Positions 26,830 through 35,425 of a stretch of 64,000 nucleotides of DNA are shown piece by piece. Position numbers and translations under genes: made by a program. The notes below the pieces were generated by a model. That model was not told where the DNA came from, searched no databases, and saw only the letters and a program-made list of their open reading frames with translations. The stretch is taken from positions 65,076-129,075 of the forward strand of contig JAKSMI010000003.1 of NCBI GenBank assembly GCA_024400635.1. The letters run 5' to 3'. Position 1 is the first letter of the stretch, and each line of letters opens with the position of its first letter. The DNA is from Bacteroidales bacterium. Lineage in GTDB: Bacteria; Bacteroidota; Bacteroidia; Bacteroidales; WCHB1-69.

Positions 26830-28098
26830 TTAGTACGAGTAATTATGTTTCTTTAATTCCTGCATAAAGACCTCTGGTGTTCGAATAGAGTTTCGTTTAC
26901 CATAATGAACGTCTCCGGCATCAGCGATGTCCATCACGAATGAGGTGCAATCATAATGTCCTACTCTATATTTAGGCACTTCTTGCTGAAGTTGTCTCAA
27001 CTTCCTTGTCATAGCTTTCATCGCCTCTTCGGATACTTTTATTCGGCAACTATCTGTTGCATACTTCATGTCTGATGTGTAATCAAAAATATAACCCTCA
27101 TCATCCAATATACCACCATGTAAAGAACTAAAACCAACAACTCCGACCTTCGGAATACGCACAAAAGTGTGTCCTGTTCGACTACGCCGTCCTGACGAAG
27201 TAATGGTACCTTTCTCCCACACATAAAAAGTAACATAACTATCGGGGTCTTCGTTAGATTCTAAAACATCCCAAACTTTTTGTTGAGACTGAAATGTTTT
27301 TGCAGGAGCATCCAGCACATATGGTGTAATTCGTGCCCCAAAACCTTTAGGAGAATTTCGATGGTGGGCTGCACACAAAGCAGGAAGAGAGAACTGCCAA
27401 ACTTCATTGGGATTCAATTGAGCTTTTGCATTTGATGTGATGACAACATTTTGTGCATGAAGTTCGTTTACTTCAATAAGCTGTCCTTGTTCAAATTCTA
27501 CTTCTTGATATATTTGAGAGATGTTTTTCACCTCCACCTCAACACACAATCCTTCGCCACCTGACCTGCTAATTATTTTTGCGGATTCAATTTTGACATG
27601 GCCATCAAGCACTTTACATATAACATTACAGTATGAGGATACATATCTTAAATGAAGTTGCGAAAGGGATAAAATTTTCAAGGTAATGGGATAAGTATAT
27701 AAAGAATAATTATAACCTGCTCTATCCGCACACATTTCCCCTATCAATTTGACTCCACCGACATTGTCGTAATTATAACATTTTCTCATATTAGGGGATA
27801 TATTACATACAGCTCGTTCCATTGTGGTTTGTTCCGGAATAGTTACAATTTGCGAAGTATAAGACCAAATATCACACACCTGTTGCAAATATTTTTCAGG
27901 TTGCTCTGCATATTTTGGAGGGTCAGAAGCAGATTGGCTATTAGAATTCATGCTTGTTTTTCCTCCGACAAAACTATAGGACGGATCTTCACCACTATTC
28001 CCTCCACCTAATGGAGGGGGACTTGGCTTATTATTACAAGACCAAAAGGATAATGAACAAAATATAAAAAAAAGTATGGTATGTACGGTTGTCTTCAT
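26830..28098 (-). CDS. Lipoprotein with permuted papain-like (NlpC/P60-type) C-terminal domain
   Basis: A 422-aa predicted lipoprotein: signal MKTTVHTILFFIFCSLSFWS with the lipobox Cys at 21, then a Pro/Gly-rich linker. The middle (about 75-300) is beta-rich with no family I recognise. The last ~115 residues have a conserved-looking His in GHTFVRIP (H310), an acidic region (FDYTSDMKY) and a Cys in GHYDCTSFVMDIADAGDVHYG (C384). His before Cys is the order of permuted papain-fold enzymes (amidases, acyltransferases or peptidases). I infer an outer-membrane-anchored cysteine hydrolase acting in the envelope; the call is tentative. It starts 9 nt after the stop of the preceding coiled-coil gene. 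Confidence 0.55.
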   Translation of the reverse strand: MKTTVHTILFFIFCSLSFWSCNNKPSPPPLGGGNSGEDPSYSFVGGKTSMNSNSQSASDPPKYAEQPEKYLQQVCDIWSYTSQIVTIPEQTTMERAVCNISPNMRKCYNYDNVGGVKLIGEMCADRAGYNYSLYTYPITLKILSLSQLHLRYVSSYCNVICKVLDGHVKIESAKIISRSGGEGLCVEVEVKNISQIYQEVEFEQGQLIEVNELHAQNVVITSNAKAQLNPNEVWQFSLPALCAAHHRNSPKGFGARITPYVLDAPAKTFQSQQKVWDVLESNEDPDSYVTFYVWEKGTITSSGRRSRTGHTFVRIPKVGVVGFSSLHGGILDDEGYIFDYTSDMKYATDSCRIKVSEEAMKAMTRKLRQLQQEVPKYRVGHYDCTSFVMDIADAGDVHYGKRNSIRTPEVFMQELKKHNYSY

Positions 28099-28107
28099 GG
28101 CAAAATA

Positions 28108-29472
28108 TTATTGCTGATATTCTGACATCTGCCGTAATTTTTTCACTATCGGCCGATATATATATAACTCTTTTACACCTGCTTTATCGTTATTACTATC
28201 ATTGCTGCCATCTTTTGAGTAAGAAACGGTCAGTTGATACGTATCATTGGCAGAGAAAGTATGATTGTACGTGCCCGATCTAACACCAGACTCTTTAATC
28301 AATTGCTGCGCAGAAAACCCATCTCTTTTCAACGATATTTTCAGAAAGTCATAACCACTTTCTGATGAAACAAAATAGGAGAGATGAAGCTCGTCGCCTG
28401 CATACGCATATAACGAATAAGTAACCTGAGACGTTGAGTTCGGCTGTTTATGATTTGTAGATGTCCACGTGTCAAAATATGTGTATAATGGTATCGTGTT
28501 TTCAAGTTCATCATGAACATCTCTCAACTTTTGTTTTATCAAATTGTTTTGCCTTACAAGATTTATGGAATCAGACGTGAGTGATTCTATATGCATGTTT
28601 TTATTCTGAACCTCCTCGTTAAGATGTTTAATCTCTTCAGACTTGTTCTGAATGATTTGTATCTTATCCTGTGCATAGAAATAAAAAACAACACCACCAA
28701 CAATAATCAACACCAATAAAAATACGACCCATTTTATCTGTTTTTTTTGTCTTTCCAGAGAAGTAATTTCATCTCTCTGTTTGGAAATAGTTTTGTTTAG
28801 CGCCTTTATTTCAGCATTTTGTAATCTCAACTTATGTGCATATCCTTGTAATGCATCTGCATCATAATTTTCCCCCTTAAGAACTCGAATATTAGAATAG
28901 TTTTTAATTGCATCCTTAGCTTCTGTTATCTCATCAAAAGTAAAGACCTTCCATTCTGCATTTGAAATAGAAAAGTTCGCTGGTGGTAATTTTTCCGCAT
29001 ATTTGCCCAATGAGGAAAGTTTAATATTCAAATAATCTGACACCCGTTGCAATTCCTCTGTATTGGTGTATAGTTGATTAACTTTAGTGGTAAGATAGCC
29101 ATCGTTTGTAAATTCGAGCAATTCACCCTTGACGACTATATTCGTAATGGCATCCTCAAAAACATCAAAAAGATAAGTAAAGTCTGTAATTAGAATACCG
29201 TTGAACACATAACACAATCCAATAAAGGTACCTGCAGAGCGTGATATTTCTCGAGTATAAATATAATATGTAAGAGCTCCTTCACGACGATACACCAGTT
29301 CTGACGCGCTCTTGCGTGATTTGGAGACCAAAGTAAACATATCTCGAGTATAATTGTCAGGATATTGAGAATATCCACTAGCAAAATTGCCAAAAATGTA
29401 TATAGTTGCTTTCATAAAAAGAGAAAAAAGAGGAGAGCGTTTATTTGCGTCCTCCTCTTTATTAAAATTCAT
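28108..29472 (-). CDS. Coiled-coil single-span membrane protein with GAP1-N-like N-terminal domain
   Basis: A 454-aa protein. Order of parts: N-terminal alpha/beta domain (about 20-190; IYIFGNFASGY, YYIYTREISRSAGTFIGL, LFDVFEDAITNIVVKGELL); cytoplasmic coiled coil (about 215-245); one membrane span (WVVFLLVLIIVGGVVFYFYA, about 249-268); a second coiled coil (270-325); and a beta-sandwich domain (about 330-440). The N-terminal domain aligns by eye with that of the product of 29998-31620, and the overall order is the same. The start ATG overlaps the TGA of the retropepsin-like gene (ATGA), supporting 29472; M20 at 29415 is the alternative and lies just before the conserved domain. Function is unknown; likely a partner of the GTPase. 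Confidence 0.6.
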   Translation of the reverse strand: MNFNKEEDANKRSPLFSLFMKATIYIFGNFASGYSQYPDNYTRDMFTLVSKSRKSASELVYRREGALTYYIYTREISRSAGTFIGLCYVFNGILITDFTYLFDVFEDAITNIVVKGELLEFTNDGYLTTKVNQLYTNTEELQRVSDYLNIKLSSLGKYAEKLPPANFSISNAEWKVFTFDEITEAKDAIKNYSNIRVLKGENYDADALQGYAHKLRLQNAEIKALNKTISKQRDEITSLERQKKQIKWVVFLLVLIIVGGVVFYFYAQDKIQIIQNKSEEIKHLNEEVQNKNMHIESLTSDSINLVRQNNLIKQKLRDVHDELENTIPLYTYFDTWTSTNHKQPNSTSQVTYSLYAYAGDELHLSYFVSSESGYDFLKISLKRDGFSAQQLIKESGVRSGTYNHTFSANDTYQLTVSYSKDGSNDSNNDKAGVKELYIYRPIVKKLRQMSEYQQ

Positions 29473-29996
29473 TTAAGATAAAATCTAATAATACAAGCAT
29501 CATCATCCACACTAAATGACTCCACATCTTTCAAAGCTCCATTACCAAGCAATAGCGGAGCATCTTCATTCTCAGAAATGGATGCTTTTACGTTATAACA
29601 CACGTAATCACCAATTTTCAGTTTTTTCAAATTGATGACCGCCTCATTAATCACAGTGCCATCTGCAATTTGCGCTTGTGTAATACCAACAATGTCATCT
29701 TCGGTGATATAGCCATGCTTAACCAATGTAGCAAGTTCCAAAATAGATATGGACATGCCTGAACAGCCAGTGTCAAAGATCATCGGAAATTCAGCACAAT
29801 CATTAACTTTAACTTGAATTATACGGACACCGTCCTGCTTCTTGAATGGCACTTCAACCATTTTAGCATAGTCATTATCGCCATAATAACTACTACTAGC
29901 CAATGGTTCTGGCTTCGCTTTTTTGCCACCACAAGAACAAGTTACAATGACAAGAAACAGACAAAGCATGCTCTTTAATACAATTACAGATTTCAT
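29469..29996 (-). CDS. Retropepsin-like aspartic protease lipoprotein
   Basis: A 175-aa protein with a lipoprotein-type start (MKSVIVLKSMLCLFLVIVTC, then SCGG; Cys 22 is the likely lipid anchor). It has a single aspartic-protease repeat: the catalytic triad-like FDTGCSGMSI with D75, followed by LLLGNGALKDV, which corresponds to the second conserved (LLG) strand of the fold. One repeat only means it would act as a homodimer, like retroviral proteases and the bacterial aspartyl protease family. The usual DTGA is DTGC here. Its place in a GTPase operon suggests processing of an envelope protein, possibly its coiled-coil neighbours; that is inference. Gap to the upstream gene is 1 nt. Confidence 0.7.
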   Translation of the reverse strand: MKSVIVLKSMLCLFLVIVTCSCGGKKAKPEPLASSSYYGDNDYAKMVEVPFKKQDGVRIIQVKVNDCAEFPMIFDTGCSGMSISILELATLVKHGYITEDDIVGITQAQIADGTVINEAVINLKKLKIGDYVCYNVKASISENEDAPLLLGNGALKDVESFSVDDDACIIRFYLK

Positions 29997-29997
29997 A

Positions 29998-31620
29998 CTA
30001 TTCTGTTGCTTTTTTTATGTTGAATTTTTTTGTCACTTTTGAACCACCTTTAGGAGTGTAAGAGATTGTAGCATGAGTAGCCCCTTTACCAGTATCTATT
30101 GCTTTCACTTTTATTGTTCGATCATTTTTGTTATTTGGAGCAGAGAAGCCATCAACCCCCCATGTTCCTTCACCATCATAGCCCGAAATAGAGAAGGTAT
30201 ATTCTTTATCTATTTCCACCTCAGTTACTTTCGGTTCCATAATGATTATAGGACTGCTTGTAGGTTTTGATGCCTGTGTAATTTGGATTGTTCGAGGTTC
30301 ACAAGTGCAATTAGTCGCAACATAGTTCAATGTTACACTTCCATTCCCATTAGGTTGAATCGTAATCTGTGCGTCTGTATCTTTTCCTGACTTAATAGTT
30401 GCATTTTCTATTTTCCAACTTCCTCCCCCAGAATATTGCTGAGTCCCTTCTTTGATAGTAATGGGATAGGTCTTATCAATAGAAAGAGGACCACTACCGG
30501 AATAGCCTGCAATATCTATTATCAAATTATGAACAACAGTAGATACCGGCTCTGACGGTGTTGAATTTTCACTTAATTGAGCAATTTCAGCCTTCAGTTG
30601 ATTGTTTTCTTTAACAAGTGCGGCCAATTGTTCATTTAATTGCGAAATAGCTTCACTTGAGCCTTTAGGGTTTTTGAACAAAGTAACTACACAAAGTATA
30701 AGTATCACCATAGACAATGCACAACCAATCAACCCCAATCTGAAAATTTTGTGTCCAAATTCAGGTTTCGGAGGCTGAGAATCTTTTATTCTAAAATAGT
30801 CTGCCAATGCGGTTATTGGCTCTTTTATGTTAGATGCCAATTGTGTTAGTTCTCCATTCTTTTTCAGTTGCTTCACCTCCTGTTCTAAAGCCGATATTTT
30901 GGTGGATTGACTATTGACAGTAGTGTTAAGAGTACTTATTGTATTTTCTTTTTCAGCAATAATTTTGTCTTTATCAGCTAAAATACTGCCACCTTTACCT
31001 TCCGCATCCTGCAGTTTCTTTTTATAATCCTTTTCTAAATTCAGCTCATAATCGGGAGAGAGAACAACTTTGGAGTATTTCTTTATGGAAGCTAACACGG
31101 CCAGATCCCCAACATCAGCAATGTTACCATTAGGAGCAGCAGTGATAGGGTGAATGAATGTTGAATCTATATCCAAAAACTTGGTAGGCACACAAGCTGT
31201 CTGAACAAGTTGAACAAGTGCTTGTTGAGCTTTCTCTATTTCTGCGGATTTTATTGCAAATTTAGTAACAAGATATTTATAACCATCGCCTGAAGGAGCT
31301 AACAAAGCGCCCACAAAATATCGATTAAACAACATGTCAAGCAAGCTATAAATATGTAAAGCACCTTGATAATACTTATCAACACGAAGTGTAAGCCCAA
31401 AATAAGAACCAGAGCGACCACCAGCTCCGATCAATCCCTTATATCGAAGATAAGTGTAATAAGCATAGGCTTTGCCACCATTTTTTTTCGTTTCGATTAT
31501 AAACTTGACAGACTCCGTAGAATTGTCATAAAACAACCCCATATTTGTCTGTTCTTCTTTTATCCCGTAATAGTCTTGACCATCAGGGACTCCATGTACT
31601 AAAAGTTCTACATCTAACAT
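29998..31620 (-). CDS. Coiled-coil membrane protein with GAP1-N-like domain and Ig-like tail
   Basis: A 540-aa protein. N-terminal domain (about 1-170; LLVHGVPDGQDYYG, YLRYKGLIGAGGRSGSYFGL) resembles, from memory, the N-terminal domains of GTPase-associated proteins (GAP1-N families). A coiled coil follows (about 195-250), then a membrane span near residues 287-308 (LGLIGCALSMVILILCVVTLF), a second coiled coil (320-350) and two Ig-like beta-sandwich modules (about 365-450 and 460-540) presumably outside the inner membrane. It sits 4 nt behind the GTPase gene. Same layout as the product of 28108-29472. I infer a receptor or scaffold that couples the GTPase to the envelope. The family assignment has not been tested by profile search. 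Confidence 0.6.
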   Translation of the reverse strand: MLDVELLVHGVPDGQDYYGIKEEQTNMGLFYDNSTESVKFIIETKKNGGKAYAYYTYLRYKGLIGAGGRSGSYFGLTLRVDKYYQGALHIYSLLDMLFNRYFVGALLAPSGDGYKYLVTKFAIKSAEIEKAQQALVQLVQTACVPTKFLDIDSTFIHPITAAPNGNIADVGDLAVLASIKKYSKVVLSPDYELNLEKDYKKKLQDAEGKGGSILADKDKIIAEKENTISTLNTTVNSQSTKISALEQEVKQLKKNGELTQLASNIKEPITALADYFRIKDSQPPKPEFGHKIFRLGLIGCALSMVILILCVVTLFKNPKGSSEAISQLNEQLAALVKENNQLKAEIAQLSENSTPSEPVSTVVHNLIIDIAGYSGSGPLSIDKTYPITIKEGTQQYSGGGSWKIENATIKSGKDTDAQITIQPNGNGSVTLNYVATNCTCEPRTIQITQASKPTSSPIIIMEPKVTEVEIDKEYTFSISGYDGEGTWGVDGFSAPNNKNDRTIKVKAIDTGKGATHATISYTPKGGSKVTKKFNIKKATE

Positions 31621-31624
31621 AATC

Positions 31625-32593
31625 TTATCCTCTTACTTTATTTAATATGATGTTCCAAAGACGATGCGGGAACACATCTGGTCCCGGTTCAAACAATGAT
31701 GTTCCGTCAGCAGCAGGAGAATAGTCTCCTGTTTGGAATATCGTAAAATCCAATTTATATGGGGCAAACCATCTCACTATAGGAGTCGGATTTTTGAATG
31801 GTTCAAAAATATTTGTATATAAATCACGAATATTTTTGCGAGCTAAACTCATGTGCGCATTCCCGCTATTGTCAATCAAAAAATCGGTTTTGTCTATTTT
31901 GTTGTAAACAATGATGGTTTTATCCCTCACAGCCATCTGTGTTTTTAACTTCTTTATTCTGTCAACATAATTCAATCGATCTGATTCATTTTCCCAATCC
32001 GGTTCAACCATTATAGCCCATATTTTACGATTCCTACTCGCTTTTATAGCATTAAAGTACCTTGGGAAAGGACTTTTGGGAACTTTGGGATTAAAATAAT
32101 ACTCTCCTGGAGCTTCCAATATCTGGCAAATGGTTCTTCCGTTTTTACTAACCTTAACCAGCATAAAACTAATCTTGTTCGTTGATTTTGCGGCATCATC
32201 TTGATTCATCATTATATCAAAATTGTCGCAAATCTCAGAATAATTGGCATCGTATGTGGGACGGAAAGTCCGAATAGGCGTAATAGTATAACCGTTTTCT
32301 CGTAAAAAACGAGTCAAACGCACTAGAGTCATTGTTTTTCCACAGGCGGGAGGTCCAAACAAGACAACAATTGGCGCATCCTTATCAGCAATTGTCACGC
32401 TAATTTTATTCGGATCTTTTAATTCTTCAGTTGTCAGTCCCATAATTTTATCACTTGGCGGAAGTAGTTCATCTTCCGTTGCTTTTTGGGACTCCGGACT
32501 TGGACCAGCAAGAGGCTGTTCCTGAATGGGTTCTTGTTGCGGTTCAATAGAGGTAATGGGAGTCGGTTCCTCTCCAATAGTAACTTGTGCCAT
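31625..32593 (-). CDS. P-loop GTPase (TRAFAC-like)
   Basis: A 322-aa soluble protein. A Pro/Glu-rich, probably disordered N-terminus (1-60) leads into a P-loop domain. Walker A is GPPACGKT (80-87). A switch-II-like EAPGEYYF (160-167) replaces the usual DxxG. NKID (231-234) preceded by IIVY is a clear G4 motif for guanine specificity. IWAIMVEPDW (191-200) gives the preceding core strand. It should bind and hydrolyse GTP as the regulatory switch of the operon. Resemblance to the GTPases of conflict systems with double-GTPase and GAP1 components is suggested by the neighbours; only one GTPase domain is visible here. No transmembrane segment. Confidence 0.7.
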   Translation of the reverse strand: MAQVTIGEEPTPITSIEPQQEPIQEQPLAGPSPESQKATEDELLPPSDKIMGLTTEELKDPNKISVTIADKDAPIVVLFGPPACGKTMTLVRLTRFLRENGYTITPIRTFRPTYDANYSEICDNFDIMMNQDDAAKSTNKISFMLVKVSKNGRTICQILEAPGEYYFNPKVPKSPFPRYFNAIKASRNRKIWAIMVEPDWENESDRLNYVDRIKKLKTQMAVRDKTIIVYNKIDKTDFLIDNSGNAHMSLARKNIRDLYTNIFEPFKNPTPIVRWFAPYKLDFTIFQTGDYSPAADGTSLFEPGPDVFPHRLWNIILNKVRG

Positions 32594-32626
32594 AATATTA
32601 CTGTTTTGTATTAATAAATTAATATG

Positions 32627-33673
32627 TTATTCTTCTTTTTTGAAAGCAATATCAAAGAACGCAAAGGCTGCAATATCTACAATGATTGAAAGTAGAATCC
32701 AATACCAAAGTGTATAATCCGTACCTTTGAATTTTCCTTTGAAATAGTCTCCCCATACTTTTGTCACTTTTACCAGACGGTCGGAACGATACACTTTTTC
32801 ATCATAGGTATATATTCCATTAAATTGTGATTCCAACTCGGCATAGGCAACACCTATGACTTTACGAGCATTTTTCAATACGCTTTCCTTATCGTATTGA
32901 TCATCATCCAATTGTTCAAGTGTGGCTTTTATGTCATGACGAAGCGGGGCAACATTTTTCATCTTTTCTTGAAAATCCTCCAATGCTTGAGAGACTTTTG
33001 CTTCATGCTGCTGTTTCTTTATGTCAAGTTGCTCCTTAACAGCCTTATCATAGTACTCACAAACTTTATTCAACTCTTTTTGGGTATTGTTACGAGCTTT
33101 GATACGTGCTATTGTACCTGTTTTCAGCCCAAGTAAATCTTCTGTGTCAACGATACGGGCTTCCGTTTTTTCTGCAGTCCCTGGATTCTGGAAATCATTA
33201 ATCTCACGTTTAATTCCTGCGAGAGCATTAAGAACATCCGCTTCATATTTATTCCATTCAGCATTGTATGTTTCAAGGAAAACATTTTCACTTGACAACT
33301 TTTGGAGTTCACCATCAATATGCTTGAGTTCTTTAATTGCTGTGTTTTTCGCCATTTGCTTATAAAAATAGGTATGGGCATTGGTCGGCATACTAAAAAA
33401 AATCCAAAGTAATAATACACCCAATAAGCCAATAACGAACTTCACTCTTCTATGCTCCATGTAAATATTTTGATTAAAAGAATTAATAACTAACATTACG
33501 CATATAGAAGTCAATACATATAATCCAACAACGGCAATCCAAAACACCCATTTAGGTATTTCTGCATGCTCCAATGTCAAGGATAATGACTCAGTCGTTG
33601 ACCAGCAACTCACAGCTGCAAACGCCGTAAAAGCAACGAGTGAAAAAATCTTCAAAAATTTGTTGTCGTTCAT
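32627..33673 (-). CDS. Four-span membrane protein with long coiled coil
   Basis: A 348-aa protein. Three membrane spans lie at the N-terminus (about 6-25, 42-63, 76-97), then a ~200-residue Lys/Glu-rich helical region (about 105-300) and a fourth span near the C-terminus (WYWILLSIIVDIAAFAFFDI, about 322-343). I do not recognise the family; the architecture is like that of membrane scaffolds such as DUF4407-type proteins. Start chosen at ATG 33673, where the hydrophobic N-terminus begins; the upstream in-frame ATG at 33769 would overlap the DUF805 gene. 33 nt separate its stop from the GTPase start, so it belongs to the same transcript. Confidence 0.65.
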   Translation of the reverse strand: MNDNKFLKIFSLVAFTAFAAVSCWSTTESLSLTLEHAEIPKWVFWIAVVGLYVLTSICVMLVINSFNQNIYMEHRRVKFVIGLLGVLLLWIFFSMPTNAHTYFYKQMAKNTAIKELKHIDGELQKLSSENVFLETYNAEWNKYEADVLNALAGIKREINDFQNPGTAEKTEARIVDTEDLLGLKTGTIARIKARNNTQKELNKVCEYYDKAVKEQLDIKKQQHEAKVSQALEDFQEKMKNVAPLRHDIKATLEQLDDDQYDKESVLKNARKVIGVAYAELESQFNGIYTYDEKVYRSDRLVKVTKVWGDYFKGKFKGTDYTLWYWILLSIIVDIAAFAFFDIAFKKEE

Positions 33674-33735
33674 AAAAAAATTTTTTTTAGTTGATATTTT
33701 AATTAATGTTGCAAAATTATATTCTCTTATCCTTA

Positions 33736-34098
33736 TTATATTGCATGCGCTTTCGGATCTTCTCCCCACGCATTACTACCATGCTCACCTTCAGTGCAGA
33801 ACCATATTAACATAAGGATGACGCCGATTACCGGAATGAGGATAAAAAGATAGTTCCAGCCACTCTTGCCTATATCATGCAAACGTCGTACTGCGACAGC
33901 CAAACCAGGAATAAAAACTGCCAGTGAGTAAATAATTGATAACACAGATATCACCGATGAGCCTTTGGAAAGAAGATTAAGCACAAAAAACACTAATGAA
34001 ATAAGAATGTTAAACAGGGCAAACATCCAGTACTCGGTTCTTCGTGCACGTCCACCAAAATCAGCATACTGCTTCAAACATTTTAAATACCAATTCAT
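33736..34098 (-). CDS. DUF805 family membrane protein
   Basis: A 120-aa inner-membrane protein with the classic DUF805 layout: MNWYLKCLKQYADFGGRARR with the conserved FxGRxxRxEYW segment, three or four hydrophobic spans, the RRLHDIGKSGWNYL motif between spans 2 and 3, and GSNAWGEDP at the end. The family is widespread and its function is unknown. Here it is the first gene of the GTPase operon, with two possible promoters just upstream, and it lies 62 nt before the next gene. Confidence 0.93.
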   Translation of the reverse strand: MNWYLKCLKQYADFGGRARRTEYWMFALFNILISLVFFVLNLLSKGSSVISVLSIIYSLAVFIPGLAVAVRRLHDIGKSGWNYLFILIPVIGVILMLIWFCTEGEHGSNAWGEDPKAHAI

Positions 34099-34331
34099 AA
34101 TTTTACGTTTTTTGGGGGTTATATTAGATTCTTAATTATAAGCGTTTCTATATTACCTACAAAAACAAGTGACACCCATCCAATCCTTCAATTTCCAACA
34201 CTTGTTTTTTTTTCATTTTGCAAACATACACATTAATTTCTTTCCCTATTCTACATAATATTGTTTTTTTAAATTTTCGGCAAAAATATGATTTTATTTG
34301 ATACAAACCAGCAGATTTCAGACAAAAAACA
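34099..34331 (-). promoter_or_regulatory. Promoter region of the GTPase operon
   Basis: An AT-rich 233-bp gap between the Fic gene stop and the DUF805 start. On the minus strand it has two TAnnTTTG boxes: TATGTTTGC at 34220-34228 and TATTTTTGCC at 34279-34288. The second is part of a 16-bp element shared with the Fic promoter. No terminator for the Fic gene was seen, so read-through from fic into the operon is possible. Confidence 0.5.
34273..34288 (-). promoter_or_regulatory. 16-bp element shared with the Fic promoter
   Basis: ATTTTCGGCAAAAATA (plus strand) occurs here and identically at 35426-35441. On the minus strand its end forms a -7 box (TATTTTTG). The TTTTCGG(C/T)AAA core is also the half-site of the perfect palindrome at 35467-35491. 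This suggests that one regulator controls both the operon and fic. Confidence 0.5.
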
Positions 34332-35417
34332 TCACACTAATTCATAATTTGTGCTTCTTCCTCCTTCCGCATTTTTCTTTAAAACTCCTTTGCCAATCAA
34401 ATCGTTTATGTCATTCAGAGCAGTGTCGTTTGAGCATTTCGCTATTTTCGCCCATTTGCTCGTGTTGAGTTTTCCGAAAAATCCGTCAAAAAGCATGTTT
34501 ATCAGTTTCTTCTGACGCTCATTGAACTTCGTTTCAGAATGTTTTTTCCAAAAACCGGCTTTCCGCAGAACCGACGACAGCGTATCACTCGTGGCTTTTA
34601 TCGAATGTTCCAGACAATCCAAAAACCACAGCAGCCATTCGGTTATGTCGCCTTTACCTCTTTGAGCAGATTCCAACACTTCATAATAACGGTTTTTGTC
34701 GAGCTGTATCTGATTCGACATGCTGTAAAACCGTCTCGATGTCTCATCCGCCCTCGACAGCAGCATCTCTGTCAAAGCCCTGGCGATTCTGCCATTCCCA
34801 TCATCAAACGGATGAATTGTGACAAACCACAGATGCGCTATCGCCGCCTTCAACACACTGTCATTAGTATTATCTTCGTTAAACCATTTTATAAACCGAT
34901 CCATCTCCACAGGAACTCTTTCCGGCTCAACAGCCTGATAATGAACCGTCTCAAACCCCATCGGACCAGAAACCACCTGCATCACATGCGTGCGATATTT
35001 AGCTACATCTATCGTATAGAGACCACTCATTCCGTTGGGAAACAGCACATTATGCCAACCAAAAAGTCTTTCATCCGTCAATGGTGCCATATAATTATGT
35101 GTGGCGTCAAGCATCATCTCCACAACTCCATCCACATATCTCGATGTTCTGACCAAACCTGCCGTTGGAATGCCCAACCATCGCGCTACCGACGACCTAA
35201 CCTGTTCCAGATTAAGCATCTCTCCTTCAATCTCCGAAGATTTCACGATTTCAATTGACATGTTTGCCAACTGTGCTTCATTCTGCAATGAGAAACCCAT
35301 CGATGACAACTCGCCAAGCAGACGTCCCTGCATTGCTCTGACTGCCGCCAATCTGTTCATCACCTTTGATGTGTCGAATGAAAAATTCCACCAATTTTCA
35401 TATTCATGCAAATACAT
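34332..35417 (-). CDS. Class II Fic-domain protein (DUF4172 N-terminus)
   Basis: A 361-aa cytosolic protein. An N-terminal DUF4172-type segment (WWNFSFD) is followed by the inhibitory helix motif S60-SEI-E64-G65, matching (S/T)xxxE(G/N), which marks a class II Fic enzyme with built-in autoinhibition. The Fic motif HPFDDGNGRIAR (202-213) is complete, with catalytic H202. The C-terminal ~90 residues (FNERQKKLINMLFDGFFGKL onward) are a winged-helix DNA-binding domain. It should transfer AMP or a related nucleotide to a protein hydroxyl, and could bind its own promoter. ATG 35417 is chosen over 35444 because the shared -7 box at 35426-35441 leaves no room for the longer form. Close proximity to the GTPase operon hints at a link. 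Confidence 0.9.
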   Translation of the reverse strand: MYLHEYENWWNFSFDTSKVMNRLAAVRAMQGRLLGELSSMGFSLQNEAQLANMSIEIVKSSEIEGEMLNLEQVRSSVARWLGIPTAGLVRTSRYVDGVVEMMLDATHNYMAPLTDERLFGWHNVLFPNGMSGLYTIDVAKYRTHVMQVVSGPMGFETVHYQAVEPERVPVEMDRFIKWFNEDNTNDSVLKAAIAHLWFVTIHPFDDGNGRIARALTEMLLSRADETSRRFYSMSNQIQLDKNRYYEVLESAQRGKGDITEWLLWFLDCLEHSIKATSDTLSSVLRKAGFWKKHSETKFNERQKKLINMLFDGFFGKLNTSKWAKIAKCSNDTALNDINDLIGKGVLKKNAEGGRSTNYELV

Positions 35418-35425
35418 AACTCTAT

